This document shows positions 7,509 to 16,378 of a stretch of 27,978 nt of DNA, one piece after another. The notes beneath the pieces were generated by a model. That model was not told the DNA's origin, did no database searches, and saw only the letters and a list, made by a program, of their open reading frames with translations. The number at the start of each line of letters is the position of its first letter. Positions within the stretch are counted from its first letter, which is position 1. The DNA is taken from the NCBI GenBank assembly GCA_022425565.1, contig JAKMFG010000317.1, forward strand, positions 1 through 27,978, in the 5' to 3' direction. The stretch is from Alphaproteobacteria bacterium. GTDB taxonomy: Bacteria; Pseudomonadota; Alphaproteobacteria; Puniceispirillales; Puniceispirillaceae. The translations under genes were made by a program, and so were the position numbers.

Positions 7509-8369
7509 ATGGATATGGCGCAACTGGAACAGGACATTAACGCAGCCTGGGAAGACCGCGATTCGATCAGCGCGGCGACCACCGGCGCGGTGCGCGACGC
7601 TGTCAATGCAGCGCTCGCCATGCTGGATGACGGCAGCGCCCGCGTGGCGGAACCGCGCGGCGATCATCAATGGCATGTGAACCAGTGGCTGAAAAAGGCC
7701 GTGCTTCTGTCATTCCGGCTGAACGACATGGCGGTGATCCCGTCAGGTACGCACTATCCGGGGGGTGGCGAGGCGTCCTGGTGGGACAAGGTGCCGTCGA
7801 AATTCGCTGGCTGGGGCGAGGCGGAATTCCGTGATGCCGGCTTCCGCGCGGTGCCGGGCTGTGTCGTCCGCCATTCGGCGCATATCGCTGCAGGCGCTGT
7901 TCTGATGCCCAGCTTCGTCAATCTTGGCGCCTATGTCGGCAGTGGCACCATGGTTGATACCTGGGCGACGGTCGGCTCCTGCGCGCAGATTGGCAAGAAT
8001 GTCCATCTGTCGGGCGGCGCCGGAATTGGCGGCGTTCTCGAGCCGCTCCAGGCCGGCCCCGTGATCATCGAGGATGACTGCTTCATCGGTGCCCGTTCCG
8101 AAGTCGTTGAAGGCGTCGTCGTCGAGCAGGGCGCGGTCCTGTCGATGGGTGTCTTCATTGGCGCGTCGACCAAAATCGTCGACCGTGTCACCGGCGAGGT
8201 GCATATGGGCCGCGTGCCTGCCTATTCGGTGGTTGTTCCGGGAACGCTTCCTGGCAAGCCGCTGGCCGACGGGTCCCCGGGGCCGTCGCTTTCCTGCGCC
8301 GTGATCATCAAGCAGGTGGACGAGAAGACCCGGTCGAAGACGTCGGTCAACGAACTGCTGCGCGACTGA
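7509..8369 (+). CDS. dapD: 2,3,4,5-tetrahydropyridine-2,6-dicarboxylate N-succinyltransferase
   Basis: This 286-residue acyltransferase adds succinate from succinyl-CoA to tetrahydrodipicolinate in the succinylase branch of lysine and meso-diaminopimelate synthesis. An N-terminal helical part (residues 1-100, including [16 protein letters not shown]) is followed by a left-handed beta-helix of hexapeptide repeats (about 110-235) with the typical [12 protein letters not shown] and [15 protein letters not shown] segments. Length equals the usual 270-290. The ATG is preceded by GGAGA with suitable spacing. Its TGA overlaps the dapE ATG (ATGG after TG A) by one base, and the two enzymes act one reaction apart, with the DapC-type aminotransferase between them. 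It is preceded by an 81-nt gap in which I see no clear promoter. Confidence 0.97.
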   Translation: MDMAQLEQDINAAWEDRDSISAATTGAVRDAVNAALAMLDDGSARVAEPRGDHQWHVNQWLKKAVLLSFRLNDMAVIPSGTHYPGGGEASWWDKVPSKFAGWGEAEFRDAGFRAVPGCVVRHSAHIAAGAVLMPSFVNLGAYVGSGTMVDTWATVGSCAQIGKNVHLSGGAGIGGVLEPLQAGPVIIEDDCFIGARSEVVEGVVVEQGAVLSMGVFIGASTKIVDRVTGEVHMGRVPAYSVVVPGTLPGKPLADGSPGPSLSCAVIIKQVDEKTRSKTSVNELLRD

Positions 8370-9523
8370 TGGGTGCCGGGCCGTCGCATGCCGTGGACCT
8401 GGCGCAGCGGCTGATCCGCTGCCCGTCGGTCACGCCGCATGAAGGCGGCGCGCTCGACCTTCTCGAGGCCGAGCTGTCTTCGCTCGGCTTTGCCTGTACG
8501 CGCCTTCCCTTTGGTGAGGGCGATGAACGCATCGACAATCTTTTCGCCCGCATCGGCGATGGTGGGCCGCATCTGTGCTTTGCCGGCCATACGGATGTGG
8601 TTCCCGTCGGCGACGAGGCCGCCTGGACATATGGTGCCTTCGATGCCGAGATTGCCGATGGGCGTCTCTATGGCCGTGGTGCTGCCGACATGAAAGGTGG
8701 AATTGCTGCCTTTGTCGCCGCCGCCGCGCGGGTTCTGGAAAGAGCCCCTGACGGATCGATCAGCCTGCTGATCACCGGCGATGAAGAGGGCGACGCCGTC
8801 AACGGCACGGTGAAAATGGTGGAATGGGCCGCTGCCAACGGGCAGCAGCCGGATGCCTGCATCGTTGGCGAGCCGACCAATCCGAAAGCGCTTGGCGATG
8901 TGATCAAGAATGGCCGTCGTGGCAGCCTGTCCGGCCATCTGACGGTGACCGGTCGTCAGGGCCATGTCGCCTATCCGCATCTGGCGGACAATCCGCTAAC
9001 GCGGCTTCTGGCCATGCTTGCACCGGTGAACGGGTGTGAGCTTGATGGCGGCACACCTCATTTCGACCCGTCGACGGCGCATGTGACGACGGTTGATGTC
9101 GGCAACCCGGCGACCAATGTCATCCCGGCGCGGGCCGAGGCGAAATTCAACATCCGCTTTAATACCGAACACAGCGCCGACGGGCTGATCGGCTGGCTCG
9201 AGGAACATTTCGAGCGGGTCGGTGGCGAATGGGCTGTCACCTGGAAAGCCAATGCGCACCCGTTCCTGACCGACCCGGGCACACTGACCGATCTGCTGGC
9301 AGATGCTGCCGAGGCCGTGACAGGTCGCCGACCACAGCTGTCCACGGGTGGCGGTACGTCGGATGCGCGCTTTATCACGAATATCTGCCCGGTGGCCGAA
9401 TTCGGCCTTGTCGGTCAAACCATGCATCAGGTCGACGAGAATGTGGCGGCTGCCGATATCGACGGACTCAGCCTGATCTACGAGGATTTCATGGTGCGGT
9501 TTTTCGGCGGGGTGAGCTCATGA
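8369..9523 (+). CDS. dapE: Succinyl-diaminopimelate desuccinylase
   Basis: This 384-residue M20-family zinc amidohydrolase cleaves N-succinyl-LL-diaminopimelate to LL-diaminopimelate and succinate. Metal ligands and catalytic residues are visible: H74 and D76 in [10 protein letters not shown]108 in [11 protein letters not shown]139-E140 in GDEEGD, the GEPTN segment, and the C-terminal histidine in QTMHQVDEN. The central dimerisation domain has the expected [14 protein letters not shown]. Length is canonical (about 375-385). The start overlaps the dapD stop by one base and the end overlaps the next gene by four bases, so three genes appear translationally coupled. Confidence 0.97.
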   Translation: MGAGPSHAVDLAQRLIRCPSVTPHEGGALDLLEAELSSLGFACTRLPFGEGDERIDNLFARIGDGGPHLCFAGHTDVVPVGDEAAWTYGAFDAEIADGRLYGRGAADMKGGIAAFVAAAARVLERAPDGSISLLITGDEEGDAVNGTVKMVEWAAANGQQPDACIVGEPTNPKALGDVIKNGRRGSLSGHLTVTGRQGHVAYPHLADNPLTRLLAMLAPVNGCELDGGTPHFDPSTAHVTTVDVGNPATNVIPARAEAKFNIRFNTEHSADGLIGWLEEHFERVGGEWAVTWKANAHPFLTDPGTLTDLLADAAEAVTGRRPQLSTGGGTSDARFITNICPVAEFGLVGQTMHQVDENVAAADIDGLSLIYEDFMVRFFGGVSS

Positions 9524-10089
9524 CCGGGACTGATGATTCGCTGAGCGCGGCGCGGCTGACCGAGCTGGTGAAGCGCACGCTGACGGTGATGTTCGGGCGG
9601 CGCCCGGTCAGCGGCACCTATAACCTCGATGCGCCAGCCGTCTGGCAGGCGATCTGGGCCTCGATGATCTTCACCGTGATCGTAATGATCTATCCGGCGA
9701 TCACCAGTGGCCTGATGGTGCTTTTCACGCGCCTGACGGTCCAGCTTCTGGCCGTTGTGGTGACGGTGCTGATTTTTATCAGGATTCTGAACAATTCCGG
9801 ACTGTCGAACCGGATCTTTGCCTATCTGGTTCCCTTCCTGTGGGTCGGAAATGTGCACCGGCTGTTTGGTGGTGCGGTCGAGAACGTCATCATTATCACC
9901 GAAGATCTGACCTATTCGATCCTTCTGTTCGGCCTGTTTTTCTGGACGGTCTACTGGCTGTGGCGCATCGGGCGCGACCAGCTTGGCCGGGACGGCTGGT
10001 ACGCCACCGGGCTCATTTTTCTGTCGATCGTCATTGATACGGGCCTTCAGGTGTTCCTGATGTCACGGGTTCAGATCCCGGTCGGATAG
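9520..10089 (+). CDS. Unknown polytopic membrane protein downstream of dapE
   Basis: I do not recognise this 189-residue protein. The ATG at 9520 overlaps the dapE stop (ATGA), which fixes the start and suggests coupled translation. After a soluble N-terminus of about 45 residues there are four or five hydrophobic segments: roughly residues 46-66, 68-90, 98-112, 125-150 and 162-180. No enzymatic motif is visible. A tyrosine- and tryptophan-rich patch ([12 protein letters not shown]) lies between the last two. The end overlaps truA on the opposite strand by 19 nt. Position suggests a link to envelope or peptidoglycan-precursor genes, but that is inference only. Confidence 0.75.
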   Translation: MTGTDDSLSAARLTELVKRTLTVMFGRRPVSGTYNLDAPAVWQAIWASMIFTVIVMIYPAITSGLMVLFTRLTVQLLAVVVTVLIFIRILNNSGLSNRIFAYLVPFLWVGNVHRLFGGAVENVIIITEDLTYSILLFGLFFWTVYWLWRIGRDQLGRDGWYATGLIFLSIVIDTGLQVFLMSRVQIPVG

Positions 10090-10823
10090 GTTACCTCGGT
10101 AAGATACAGCCCCTCTGGCGGGGCAGTGGGCCCGGCGGCCGAACGGTCTTTTGCGGCCAGCGCCGCCGCCACATCTTCCCCGGTCCATTTTCCCACACCA
10201 ACCAGCGCCAGCGTGCCGACGATGTTGCGCACCTGATGGTGAAGGAAGGACCGTGCCGCGGCATGGATATGGATTTCCTCGCCCTGCGATTCGATCCGCA
10301 ATTCGTCGAGCGTGCGCACCGGACTGTCTGCCTGGCACTGGCTTGCACGGAAGCTTGTGAAATCATGTCGTCCGACAAGATGTGCCGCCGCCAGCTGCAT
10401 GGCGTCAGCATCCAGCGTGCCGCGATGGTGCCAGACCCGACCATGGTCGAGCGCCGGCGGCTGGCGACGCGGCAGCAGGCGGTATAGATACCGCCGCCCG
10501 GTCGCGGAAAAGCGGGCATGCGCCTCGCCATCCACCTCGCGCGCGTCGAGGATGGTCACCGGATGATCGCCGGTCAGCGCGTTCAGCGCCTCCATCACCC
10601 GGTTGGCATCGAATTTGTCGGGAACGTCCAGATGCGCTACCTGGCCGGTGGCATGGACACCAGAATCTGTTCGCCCGGCGCCCTGCACCAGAATTTCGCC
10701 GCAGGTCAGCTCGGCCGCCGCCTCTTCCAGCACCTGCTGGACCGACAGGCCGGTGACCTGGCGCTGCCAGCCGACAAAGGGGGTGCCGTCATATTCGATG
10801 GTGATGAAGATGCGGCGGGTCAT
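10071..10823 (-). CDS. truA: tRNA pseudouridine synthase A
   Basis: This 250-residue enzyme converts uridines 38-40 in the tRNA anticodon stem-loop to pseudouridine. The catalytic aspartate is D53 in GAGRTDSGVHATGQ. The N-terminal IEYDGTPFVGWQRQ and the later ARSFLHHQVRNIVG are canonical. Length is normal (about 245-270). It is the last gene of the def-fmt-truA run; its start overlaps the fmt stop by four bases (ATGA), so it is probably coupled to fmt. Its 3' end overlaps the convergent membrane-protein gene by 19 nt. Confidence 0.96.
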   Translation of the reverse strand: MTRRIFITIEYDGTPFVGWQRQVTGLSVQQVLEEAAAELTCGEILVQGAGRTDSGVHATGQVAHLDVPDKFDANRVMEALNALTGDHPVTILDAREVDGEAHARFSATGRRYLYRLLPRRQPPALDHGRVWHHRGTLDADAMQLAAAHLVGRHDFTSFRASQCQADSPVRTLDELRIESQGEEIHIHAAARSFLHHQVRNIVGTLALVGVGKWTGEDVAAALAAKDRSAAGPTAPPEGLYLTEVTYPTGI

Positions 10824-11794
10824 TCGCCGTCCTCTGGCGCAGTGGTAATGAGCCGCCCCGATTGGACTGGCGTCCCGTTCAGGAAGTCATGCGCCGGCAT
10901 GGCTCGCCCGCCGGCAGGCTGCAGCAGATCGAGGATGATCTCGCCATTTCCGGTGGCGATGCGCATCCCGCCATCCGCATCAAGACCCAGATAGGTGCCG
11001 GCTGCCGCATGAGAAGCTGGATCGGTGCCGGTTCGCGCGCCGCGAATCCTGATCCGGCCCTTTGGCCCGTTGAACCAGGCCCCGGGAACAGGGGTAAAGG
11101 CACGGATCTGCCGGTCGATTTCAGTGGCGCTCCGCTGCCAGTCGATCTCGGCCTCTGCCGGGGTGATCTTGCGGGCATAGATGGCTTTGGAGTCGTCCTG
11201 CGGGGCGGCATTGTCCAGAATGCCGGGAAGGGCGTCGACGGTGTCGCCGAGAAGGTCGGCATTGATCTCGGCCAGTCTGTCATGAAGCGTTCCGGCAGTG
11301 TCCTGCGGGCCGATGGCACAGCTGCGGCCGGCAAGCACCGGACCGGTATCCAGCCCCTCTTCCATCAGCATGGCACAGATGCCGGTCTCGGCATCGCCGG
11401 CCTCGATCGCCCGTTGGATGGGGGCGGCACCGCGCCAGCGTGGCAGCAGCGAAGCATGGCCGTTGATACAGCCATAGCGTGGCATCGCCAGCACATTGGC
11501 GGGAAGCAGCAGGCCATAGGCGACGACGACAAACAGGTCGGCATCCAGCGCCGCGAGCGCTGCCGCCTCCGCGTCGTTCTTCAGGCTGACCGGGTGCCGG
11601 GTCTCGAAGCCACGCGCGGCGGCATGGGCGGCAAGTGGTTGCGGTGTTTCGCGCATGCCGCGGCCTGACCGGCGCGGCGGCTGCGTGTAGACGGCGAGAA
11701 TGTCGTGCGAGTCGGCGAGCCTGTCCAGCGCCGGAATGGCGAAATCGGGGCTCCCCATAAATACGATACGCAGGCGCGCCATGGCGTCAGCCAC
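10820..11794 (-). CDS. fmt: Methionyl-tRNA formyltransferase
   Basis: This 324-residue enzyme formylates the methionine on initiator tRNA using 10-formyltetrahydrofolate. The catalytic set is present: N111 and H113 in INGHASLLPRWRGAAPIQ, and D149 in EEGLDTGPVL. The N-terminal IVFMGSPDFA matches the family. Two starts are possible: ATG at 11794 (overlapping the def stop by 8 nt) and ATG at 11782 (MARLRIVFMG, closer to typical length). It lies between def and truA; Def later removes the formyl group that Fmt adds, and the two genes are adjacent in most bacteria. Confidence 0.96.
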   Translation of the reverse strand: MADAMARLRIVFMGSPDFAIPALDRLADSHDILAVYTQPPRRSGRGMRETPQPLAAHAAARGFETRHPVSLKNDAEAAALAALDADLFVVVAYGLLLPANVLAMPRYGCINGHASLLPRWRGAAPIQRAIEAGDAETGICAMLMEEGLDTGPVLAGRSCAIGPQDTAGTLHDRLAEINADLLGDTVDALPGILDNAAPQDDSKAIYARKITPAEAEIDWQRSATEIDRQIRAFTPVPGAWFNGPKGRIRIRGARTGTDPASHAAAGTYLGLDADGGMRIATGNGEIILDLLQPAGGRAMPAHDFLNGTPVQSGRLITTAPEDGE

Positions 11795-12314
11795 GGCCTG
11801 GCGACGTTGCGGACTGGCGAAGCTCTTTCAACGCCTTGCGGACGATCATGTCACGCTTCAGCCGCGACAGATGATCGATAAACAGCACCCCGTCCAGATG
11901 ATCGATCTCGTGCTGGACACAGGCCGCCAGCAGCCCCTCGCATTGCAGCATCTGCTCCCTGCCGTCGGTATCGAGATAGCGCACATCGACGCTAGCCGGA
12001 CGTTCCACCTCGGCAGTCTGGTGCGGGATCGACAGGCAGCCTTCTTCCAGAACCGAGCGGTCGTCGGACCTTGCGACGATCTCGGGATTGATCATCTTGT
12101 AGAGGTCCGGCGCCTCGTCACGACCGCAATCCATCACAATCACCCGTTCCGAGATATTGACCTGCGGTGCGGCGAGCCCAATTCCGGGGGCGTCATACAT
12201 GGTCTCGGCCATGTCATCGAGAAGCTGGCGGGTGCCATCGGTGATCTCGGTCACCGGTGCCGCGACCTTGCGAAGCACCGGGTCGGGGATCAGGATGATG
12301 GGAATCAGCGCCAT
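11787..12314 (-). CDS. def: Peptide deformylase
   Basis: This 175-residue metalloprotease removes the N-formyl group from nascent proteins at the ribosome exit. All three family motifs are intact: GIGLAAPQ (residues 44-51), EGCLS (91-95, metal ligand C93) and HEIDH (135-139, two metal ligands and the catalytic glutamate). Length is normal. The start MALIPIILIPDPVLR is typical. It is the first gene of the def-fmt-truA unit and is divergent from rmuC across a 129-nt gap holding a candidate promoter. Confidence 0.97.
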   Translation of the reverse strand: MALIPIILIPDPVLRKVAAPVTEITDGTRQLLDDMAETMYDAPGIGLAAPQVNISERVIVMDCGRDEAPDLYKMINPEIVARSDDRSVLEEGCLSIPHQTAEVERPASVDVRYLDTDGREQMLQCEGLLAACVQHEIDHLDGVLFIDHLSRLKRDMIVRKALKELRQSATSPGRG

Positions 12315-12351
12315 GGGGTGTAAGCCTGCCTGTCTCGGGATTAAGACTTTT

Positions 12352-12380
12352 GAAGTAGGTCAAGGCGCTCCAGCAGTCAA
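12352..12380 (-). promoter_or_regulatory. Candidate promoter for def-fmt-truA
   Basis: On the minus strand TTGACT (plus-strand 12375-12380), a 17-nt spacer and TACTTC (12352-12357) lie about 38 nt before the def start. The -35 is near consensus and the -10 weaker. The position in the divergent def/rmuC gap supports it. Confidence 0.45.
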
Positions 12381-12443
12381 GTTGCAGTCGTGCCGCCGCC
12401 GTGTCAGACTCGGCGCTGACACCCCCCGACCCAGAGGGCACCC

Positions 12444-13505
12444 ATGGCCATCGATACCCTTCTCCTGCTCCTTCTGCTTGCCGCGGTCGTCATCCTGATC
12501 ATGCGCCAGATGCGGGCGAAGAGTGGCACTGGTGATGCCGAGGCGCTTGCCGAGCTGCGTGGCCAGCTGGCAACGCTGGCGACCCAGTCAGGCGCGCTGC
12601 AGCAGACTGTGGCCTCGGCCATGCAGGAAAGCGAGGGGCGGCTCGGCACCCGTCTTGAGCAGTCGCTCCGCGACCAGGGCGAGCGTACCAACCGCTCGTT
12701 GACCGGCATGGCGGAAAAGCTTGCGGTGATCGAAAAGGCGAACGAGCATATCTCGGCCCTGTCAGGGCAGGTTACCGACCTTCAGAACATTCTTTCGAAC
12801 AAGCAGGCGCGCGGCTCATTCGGCGAAGTGCAGCTGGAAAACCTGGTGCGCGACGCCCTCCCTGATTCGGCCTATTCCTTCCAGCACACGCTTGGCAACG
12901 GGCGGCGTGTGGACTGTTTTATTGAAATGCCCTCGCCGCCTGGATCAATCTGCATTGATTCGAAATTCCCGCTTGAATCCTACCGCGCGCTGGCGGCGGC
13001 TGCCGACGAGGCGGCGCGCACGGCGGCGCGGCGGGCGATGGAAAGTGACGTGAAGAAACATATCGGCGACATCGCCGAGCGCTATATCATCCCCGGCGAG
13101 ACGGCCGGCAGCGCCATCATGTTCCTGCCGTCCGAGGCAGTCCATGCCGAGATCAATTTGCAGCTTCCAAAGCTGGTCGAGGAAAGCCGGCGCAAGCGTG
13201 TCTATATGGCCGGGCCCGACAATCTGATGCTGTTGCTGCATACGGTGCGCGCCATTCTTCGCGATGCCCGCATGCATGAGGCGGCCGGCAAGATTCAGGC
13301 CGAGGTGGACACGATGATGCAGGATGTCGGCAGGTTGGATGAACGGGTCCGCAAGCTGGCATCGCATTTCGGGCAGGTGGAAAAGGACATCGACGATATC
13401 CAGACATCGACCCGCAAGATCACCTCGCGCGGCAACAGGATCACCCAGATTGATGTCGGAGAGGAAGAGGCGTCGCGTCCCGGGCTTCCCGTCGAGCCGG
13501 ACTGA
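12444..13505 (+). CDS. rmuC: DNA recombination protein RmuC
   Basis: This 353-residue protein resembles RmuC, associated with limiting rearrangements at inverted repeats. It has an N-terminal hydrophobic anchor (residues 3-20), a predicted coiled coil (about 27-115, rich in A, E, L, Q and R), then the conserved domain with NKQARGSFGEVQLENLV, a PGSICIDSKFPLESY segment carrying the nuclease-like D/K residues, and FLPSEAVHAEI. It is shorter than E. coli RmuC but near the size seen in alphaproteobacteria. AGAGGG lies 5 nt before the ATG. It stands alone on the plus strand; its stop and that of convergent recR share a small palindrome. Confidence 0.92.
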   Translation: MAIDTLLLLLLLAAVVILIMRQMRAKSGTGDAEALAELRGQLATLATQSGALQQTVASAMQESEGRLGTRLEQSLRDQGERTNRSLTGMAEKLAVIEKANEHISALSGQVTDLQNILSNKQARGSFGEVQLENLVRDALPDSAYSFQHTLGNGRRVDCFIEMPSPPGSICIDSKFPLESYRALAAAADEAARTAARRAMESDVKKHIGDIAERYIIPGETAGSAIMFLPSEAVHAEINLQLPKLVEESRRKRVYMAGPDNLMLLLHTVRAILRDARMHEAAGKIQAEVDTMMQDVGRLDERVRKLASHFGQVEKDIDDIQTSTRKITSRGNRITQIDVGEEEASRPGLPVEPD

Positions 13506-13514
13506 CCTGTCAGT
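13501..13514. terminator. Palindrome spanning both stops of rmuC and recR
   Basis: ACTGAC and GTCAGT flank a 2-nt centre, and each arm contains the TGA of one of the two convergent genes. The stem is only 6 bp and has no U-tract, so termination here is doubtful. A longer element is not visible in the 4-nt gap. Confidence 0.25.
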
Positions 13515-14106
13515 TGCCGCCGATCCGCGAACGTGCCTTCAGCGCTTGTGCCAAGGTCCCGTCATCAAGGAAATCGAGCTCGCCGCCAACCGGCACGCCA
13601 TGCGCAAGCCGCGTTACCTCCAGCTGCAGCGATGACAGCCTTTCATGAAGATAATGCGTTGTTGTCTGGCCCTCGACCGTTGCCGGCAGCGCCAGGATCA
13701 CCTCGCTGACCCCGTCACCGGCGCGGCTGATCAGGCGCTCGATATTCAATTCGGCCGGGCCGCGCCCGTCGATTGCACTCAGCGTTCCGCCAAGAATGTG
13801 ATAGAGGCCACGAAACACCGCCGCGCGCTCCATCGCCCAGAGATCGCCGACATCCTCGACGACGCAGATCACCTGCCTGTCACGCTGTGGATCACGGCAC
13901 AGGCGGCAGGTGTCACCAGTATCAAGATTGCCGCAATCGGCGCAGTTGCGCACCGCGTGCGCCACTTTGCCCAGATCGTCGGCTAGCGGCAGCATCAGCG
14001 TCTCGCGATTCTGCAGCAGATGCAGAACGGCGCGGCGAGCCGATCGCGGGCCAAGCCCGGGAAGCCGGGCCAGCCGGCGGATCAGGGTATCAAGCTGCGC
14101 GTCCAT
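13510..14106 (-). CDS. recR: Recombination mediator RecR
   Basis: This 198-residue protein works with RecF and RecO in loading RecA at single-strand gaps. It has an N-terminal helix-hairpin-helix (LPGLGPRSARRAVLHLL, about 15-31), a four-cysteine zinc finger (C55, C58, C67, C70) and a Toprim domain starting at VVEDVGDL (82-89), plus the C-terminal LARGVP-like LAHGVPVGGELDF. Length is canonical. It is the last gene of the dnaX-ybaB-recR run, a very common bacterial arrangement, and starts 10 nt after ybaB. Confidence 0.97.
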   Translation of the reverse strand: MDAQLDTLIRRLARLPGLGPRSARRAVLHLLQNRETLMLPLADDLGKVAHAVRNCADCGNLDTGDTCRLCRDPQRDRQVICVVEDVGDLWAMERAAVFRGLYHILGGTLSAIDGRGPAELNIERLISRAGDGVSEVILALPATVEGQTTTHYLHERLSSLQLEVTRLAHGVPVGGELDFLDDGTLAQALKARSRIGGN

Positions 14107-14116
14107 GGAACCCGGC

Positions 14117-14443
14117 TCAGAAGGGCAGCGACATGCCGGGTGGCAGCGGCAGTCCGCCGGTGATGTCTTTCATTTTTGCGGCCATCACGGCATCGGCTTC
14201 GGCACGGGCATTGTTGGCGGCAAGGCAGATCATATCCTCGAGCATGCCGATATCATCGGCGTCGACAGCGGACGGATCAATTTTCACACCGCGCATCTCG
14301 CCCTTGCCGGTTACGGTGACCTGCACCGCGCCGCCGCCAACAGCAGCAGAAAATTCGGTGTCGGCCATTTCCTGTTGCAGCGCTTCCATGCGCGACTGCA
14401 TTTCCTGAACCTTTTTCATCATGCCGGCCATGTTGCGCATCAT
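14117..14443 (-). CDS. ybaB: Nucleoid-associated protein of the YbaB/EbfC family
   Basis: This 108-residue DNA-binding protein starts with a Met-rich helix (MRNMAGMMKKVQEMQ) and follows with the family pattern GGGAVQVTVTGKGEMRGVKIDP as adjoining pieces. Length matches YbaB (about 100-110). Family members form tweezer-like dimers that bind DNA in the nucleoid. Its start overlaps the dnaX stop by four bases and recR follows, so the three genes are very likely one transcript. A second ATG one codon on, and another at MRNM, leave the exact start open by a residue or two. Confidence 0.95.
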   Translation of the reverse strand: MMRNMAGMMKKVQEMQSRMEALQQEMADTEFSAAVGGGAVQVTVTGKGEMRGVKIDPSAVDADDIGMLEDMICLAANNARAEADAVMAAKMKDITGGLPLPPGMSLPF

Positions 14444-16188
14444 CTTGACGGTTCCTCGTCTTGCTGCCCGGCGGGTCTGACAGATTCGATTTCGGCCCCC
14501 GGGAAGGTCTCGAAAATCGATTTGATAACGGGCGTCTCCGCCAGCTCGTCGCGCTGCTTCTGCCGCACCGCCTGGCGTTCTTCGCTGATTGTCCGGCTGC
14601 CTGCGCCGTCCGAAAGACTGACCATCCAGCGGGTTTCGGTCCAGCGGGTAAGCTGGCGCGCCATGTCGCCCGGCAGGGTCTCCGGGGCGCCGTCGGTCAG
14701 GCTGATCTCGAGCAGCCCCGACTGCATCCGCACAAGGCGCACATGGGTGCGGATCAGAGCTGCGAGCAATGGCTCGTCATGCGCATCGGCTAGCTCGCTG
14801 ATGTCGAGAAGCGTCGTCGGCTGCGCCGCTCTGCGGGCTTCCGGTACGTCATCGGGCGCTGCAACCGGCGGCGCTGTCTGCGGCTGCGGCGGGATGGGTG
14901 CAGACGGCTCGCCCCGTCCGGCCGCCATCATCGCCGGCGGTGGGTCGGCCGGTGAAACATCCGGTGAAACATCTGGTGAAACATCCGGTGAAACATCTTT
15001 TGTGGCCGGCGCCGGCTGCTGTGGTGCGGCCGGTTCGGAATCCGCGAGCCTGCGAACGATTTCACCCGGTGTCGGCATATTGGCAAGATGCGCCAGCCGG
15101 ATCACCAGCATTTCCGCTGCCGCCCCCGGCTGCGGCGCTGATGTGACCTCGCCATGCCCTTTAAGCAGCATCTGCCACGCCCGTCCAAGGCGCGCGATCC
15201 CAAGCTCGGCAAGCTCGGCAACCGGTCCCTTCTCAACCTCGAGAAGTGACTCAAGGCTGCCCCCAGCCGCCTTCAGGCTGGCACGGTGAACAAGGTCCAG
15301 AAGATCGGCAATCACCATTTCCGGCTCGGCACCGTTTGCCATGGCGGATGCCAGCGTGGCCAGAGCCCCGGCTGCATCACCTTTCAGCCCGGCACCGAGG
15401 ATTGCGATGGAATCCTGCCGTCCCGGACGGCCGAGCATGTCGGCGATGCTGTCCGGGCTGAGCTTGTCAGCTGTCATTGCTGCTGCCTGATCGAGAAGCG
15501 ACAGCGCATCACGGACCGAACCTTCGGCCGCACGGGCGATGGCAGTGATCGCCTCGGCCTCGGCGTTGATGTTCTCACGCTCGCAGATTCTCGTCAGATG
15601 GCCGGCAAGCTCGTCAGCCGGCACCCGCCGCAGATCAAATCTCTGGCATCGCGACAGGATGGTGACCGGAACCTTGCGAATCTCGGTGGTGGCGAAGATG
15701 AACTTCACATTGTCGGGCGGCTCCTCAAGTGTCTTCAGCAGCGCGTTGAAGGCGCTCTTCGACATCATGTGGACCTCGTCGATGATATAGATCTTGAAGC
15801 GGGCCGAGACCGGGCGGTACCCGACCCCTTCGATGATCTCGCGCGCGTCGTCTACGCCGGTGTGGCTTGCCGCGTCAATTTCCAGAACATCCACATGCCG
15901 CCCGGCACCGATGGCCTTGCAAGGCTCGCAGGTTCCACACGGCTCCAGCGTGGCTTCACCGTTTCCATCCTCGCCAATACAGTTCAGGCCGCGCGCCAGC
16001 AGGCGCGCTGTCGAGGTCTTGCCCACCCCGCGGACACCAGTCAGGACAAAGGCGTGGGCGAGGCGACCGAGCGAAAGGGCATTGCCTAGTGTCCGGACCA
16101 GCGCTTCCTGGCCGATCAGCTCGGAAAACCGGTCTGGCCGGTACTTGCGTGCCAGCACCCGATAGCCGTTTGGATTTTGCTCGCTCAT
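14440..16188 (-). CDS. dnaX: DNA polymerase III subunit gamma/tau
   Basis: This 582-residue protein is the clamp-loader ATPase subunit that organises the replicative polymerase. Walker A is GVRGVGKT (51-58), zinc ligands are C70, C84, C87 and C90, Walker B is DEVH (137-140), and the SRC arginine-finger motif is at 179-181. After the AAA+ and collar domains (to about 380) comes a Pro/Ala-rich linker with four DVSP repeats, then a tau-like C-terminal domain. It is full-length tau; I see no clear slippery heptamer to produce gamma. Its start is about 95 nt after the SRP RNA gene and it leads into ybaB and recR. Confidence 0.96.
   Translation of the reverse strand: MSEQNPNGYRVLARKYRPDRFSELIGQEALVRTLGNALSLGRLAHAFVLTGVRGVGKTSTARLLARGLNCIGEDGNGEATLEPCGTCEPCKAIGAGRHVDVLEIDAASHTGVDDAREIIEGVGYRPVSARFKIYIIDEVHMMSKSAFNALLKTLEEPPDNVKFIFATTEIRKVPVTILSRCQRFDLRRVPADELAGHLTRICERENINAEAEAITAIARAAEGSVRDALSLLDQAAAMTADKLSPDSIADMLGRPGRQDSIAILGAGLKGDAAGALATLASAMANGAEPEMVIADLLDLVHRASLKAAGGSLESLLEVEKGPVAELAELGIARLGRAWQMLLKGHGEVTSAPQPGAAAEMLVIRLAHLANMPTPGEIVRRLADSEPAAPQQPAPATKDVSPDVSPDVSPDVSPADPPPAMMAAGRGEPSAPIPPQPQTAPPVAAPDDVPEARRAAQPTTLLDISELADAHDEPLLAALIRTHVRLVRMQSGLLEISLTDGAPETLPGDMARQLTRWTETRWMVSLSDGAGSRTISEERQAVRQKQRDELAETPVIKSIFETFPGAEIESVRPAGQQDEEPSR
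14951..14998 (-). repeat. Four in-frame 12-bp repeats inside dnaX
   Basis: On the plus strand GGTGAAACATCC/T occurs four times back to back (14951, 14963, 14975, 14987), alternating in the last base. On the coding strand it gives four DVSP units in the flexible linker of tau. Any change in copy number keeps the frame. Confidence 0.9.
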
Positions 16189-16282
16189 GATGACTGAAAC
16201 CTAGCGCACAGGACGCCGATTTGCCACTGGTAACTGGTGGTTTCGGGCGGTGCCCGGAGCAGATTGTGCGGGGATGAAAGCG

Positions 16283-16372
16283 GAAGACTGAACGACCCGC
16301 GCAAAGCCGACCCTGGCTGCTTCCTCTCGGATCTGACCGGTTAGACCGACAGCACGTCCGCCCAGCCTCCCT
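16283..16372 (-). ncRNA. ffs: Signal recognition particle RNA (4.5S)
   Basis: On the minus strand the conserved SRP domain IV is clear: the asymmetric loop and apex read GGTCAGATCCG, then AGAGGAAGCAGCC, with a GAGA tetraloop where many species have GGAA. The flanking arms pair as a long hairpin: GGCTGGGCGG (plus-strand 16358-16367) with TCGTTCAGTC (16286-16295), with some G-U pairs. This RNA binds Ffh and targets nascent membrane proteins to FtsY and SecYEG. Ends are approximate, taken from the hairpin base and the promoter. It lies between pheA and dnaX on the same strand. Confidence 0.9.
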
Positions 16373-16378
16373 GCCCCC

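Noticed and set aside
14951..14998. Direct repeats as a CRISPR-like array
   Set aside because: The units are 12 bp, contiguous without spacers, and in frame within dnaX.
14992..15007. Short A-run near the dnaX linker as a possible frameshift site for gamma
   Set aside because: On the coding strand it reads ACA AAA GAT, which is not a proper slippery heptamer, and no strong downstream hairpin beyond the repeats is seen.
16244..16256. CGGGC/GCCCG hairpin downstream of the SRP RNA as a terminator
   Set aside because: The stem is only 5 bp with a 3-nt loop, and on the transcribed strand it is followed by A and C residues, not a U-tract.
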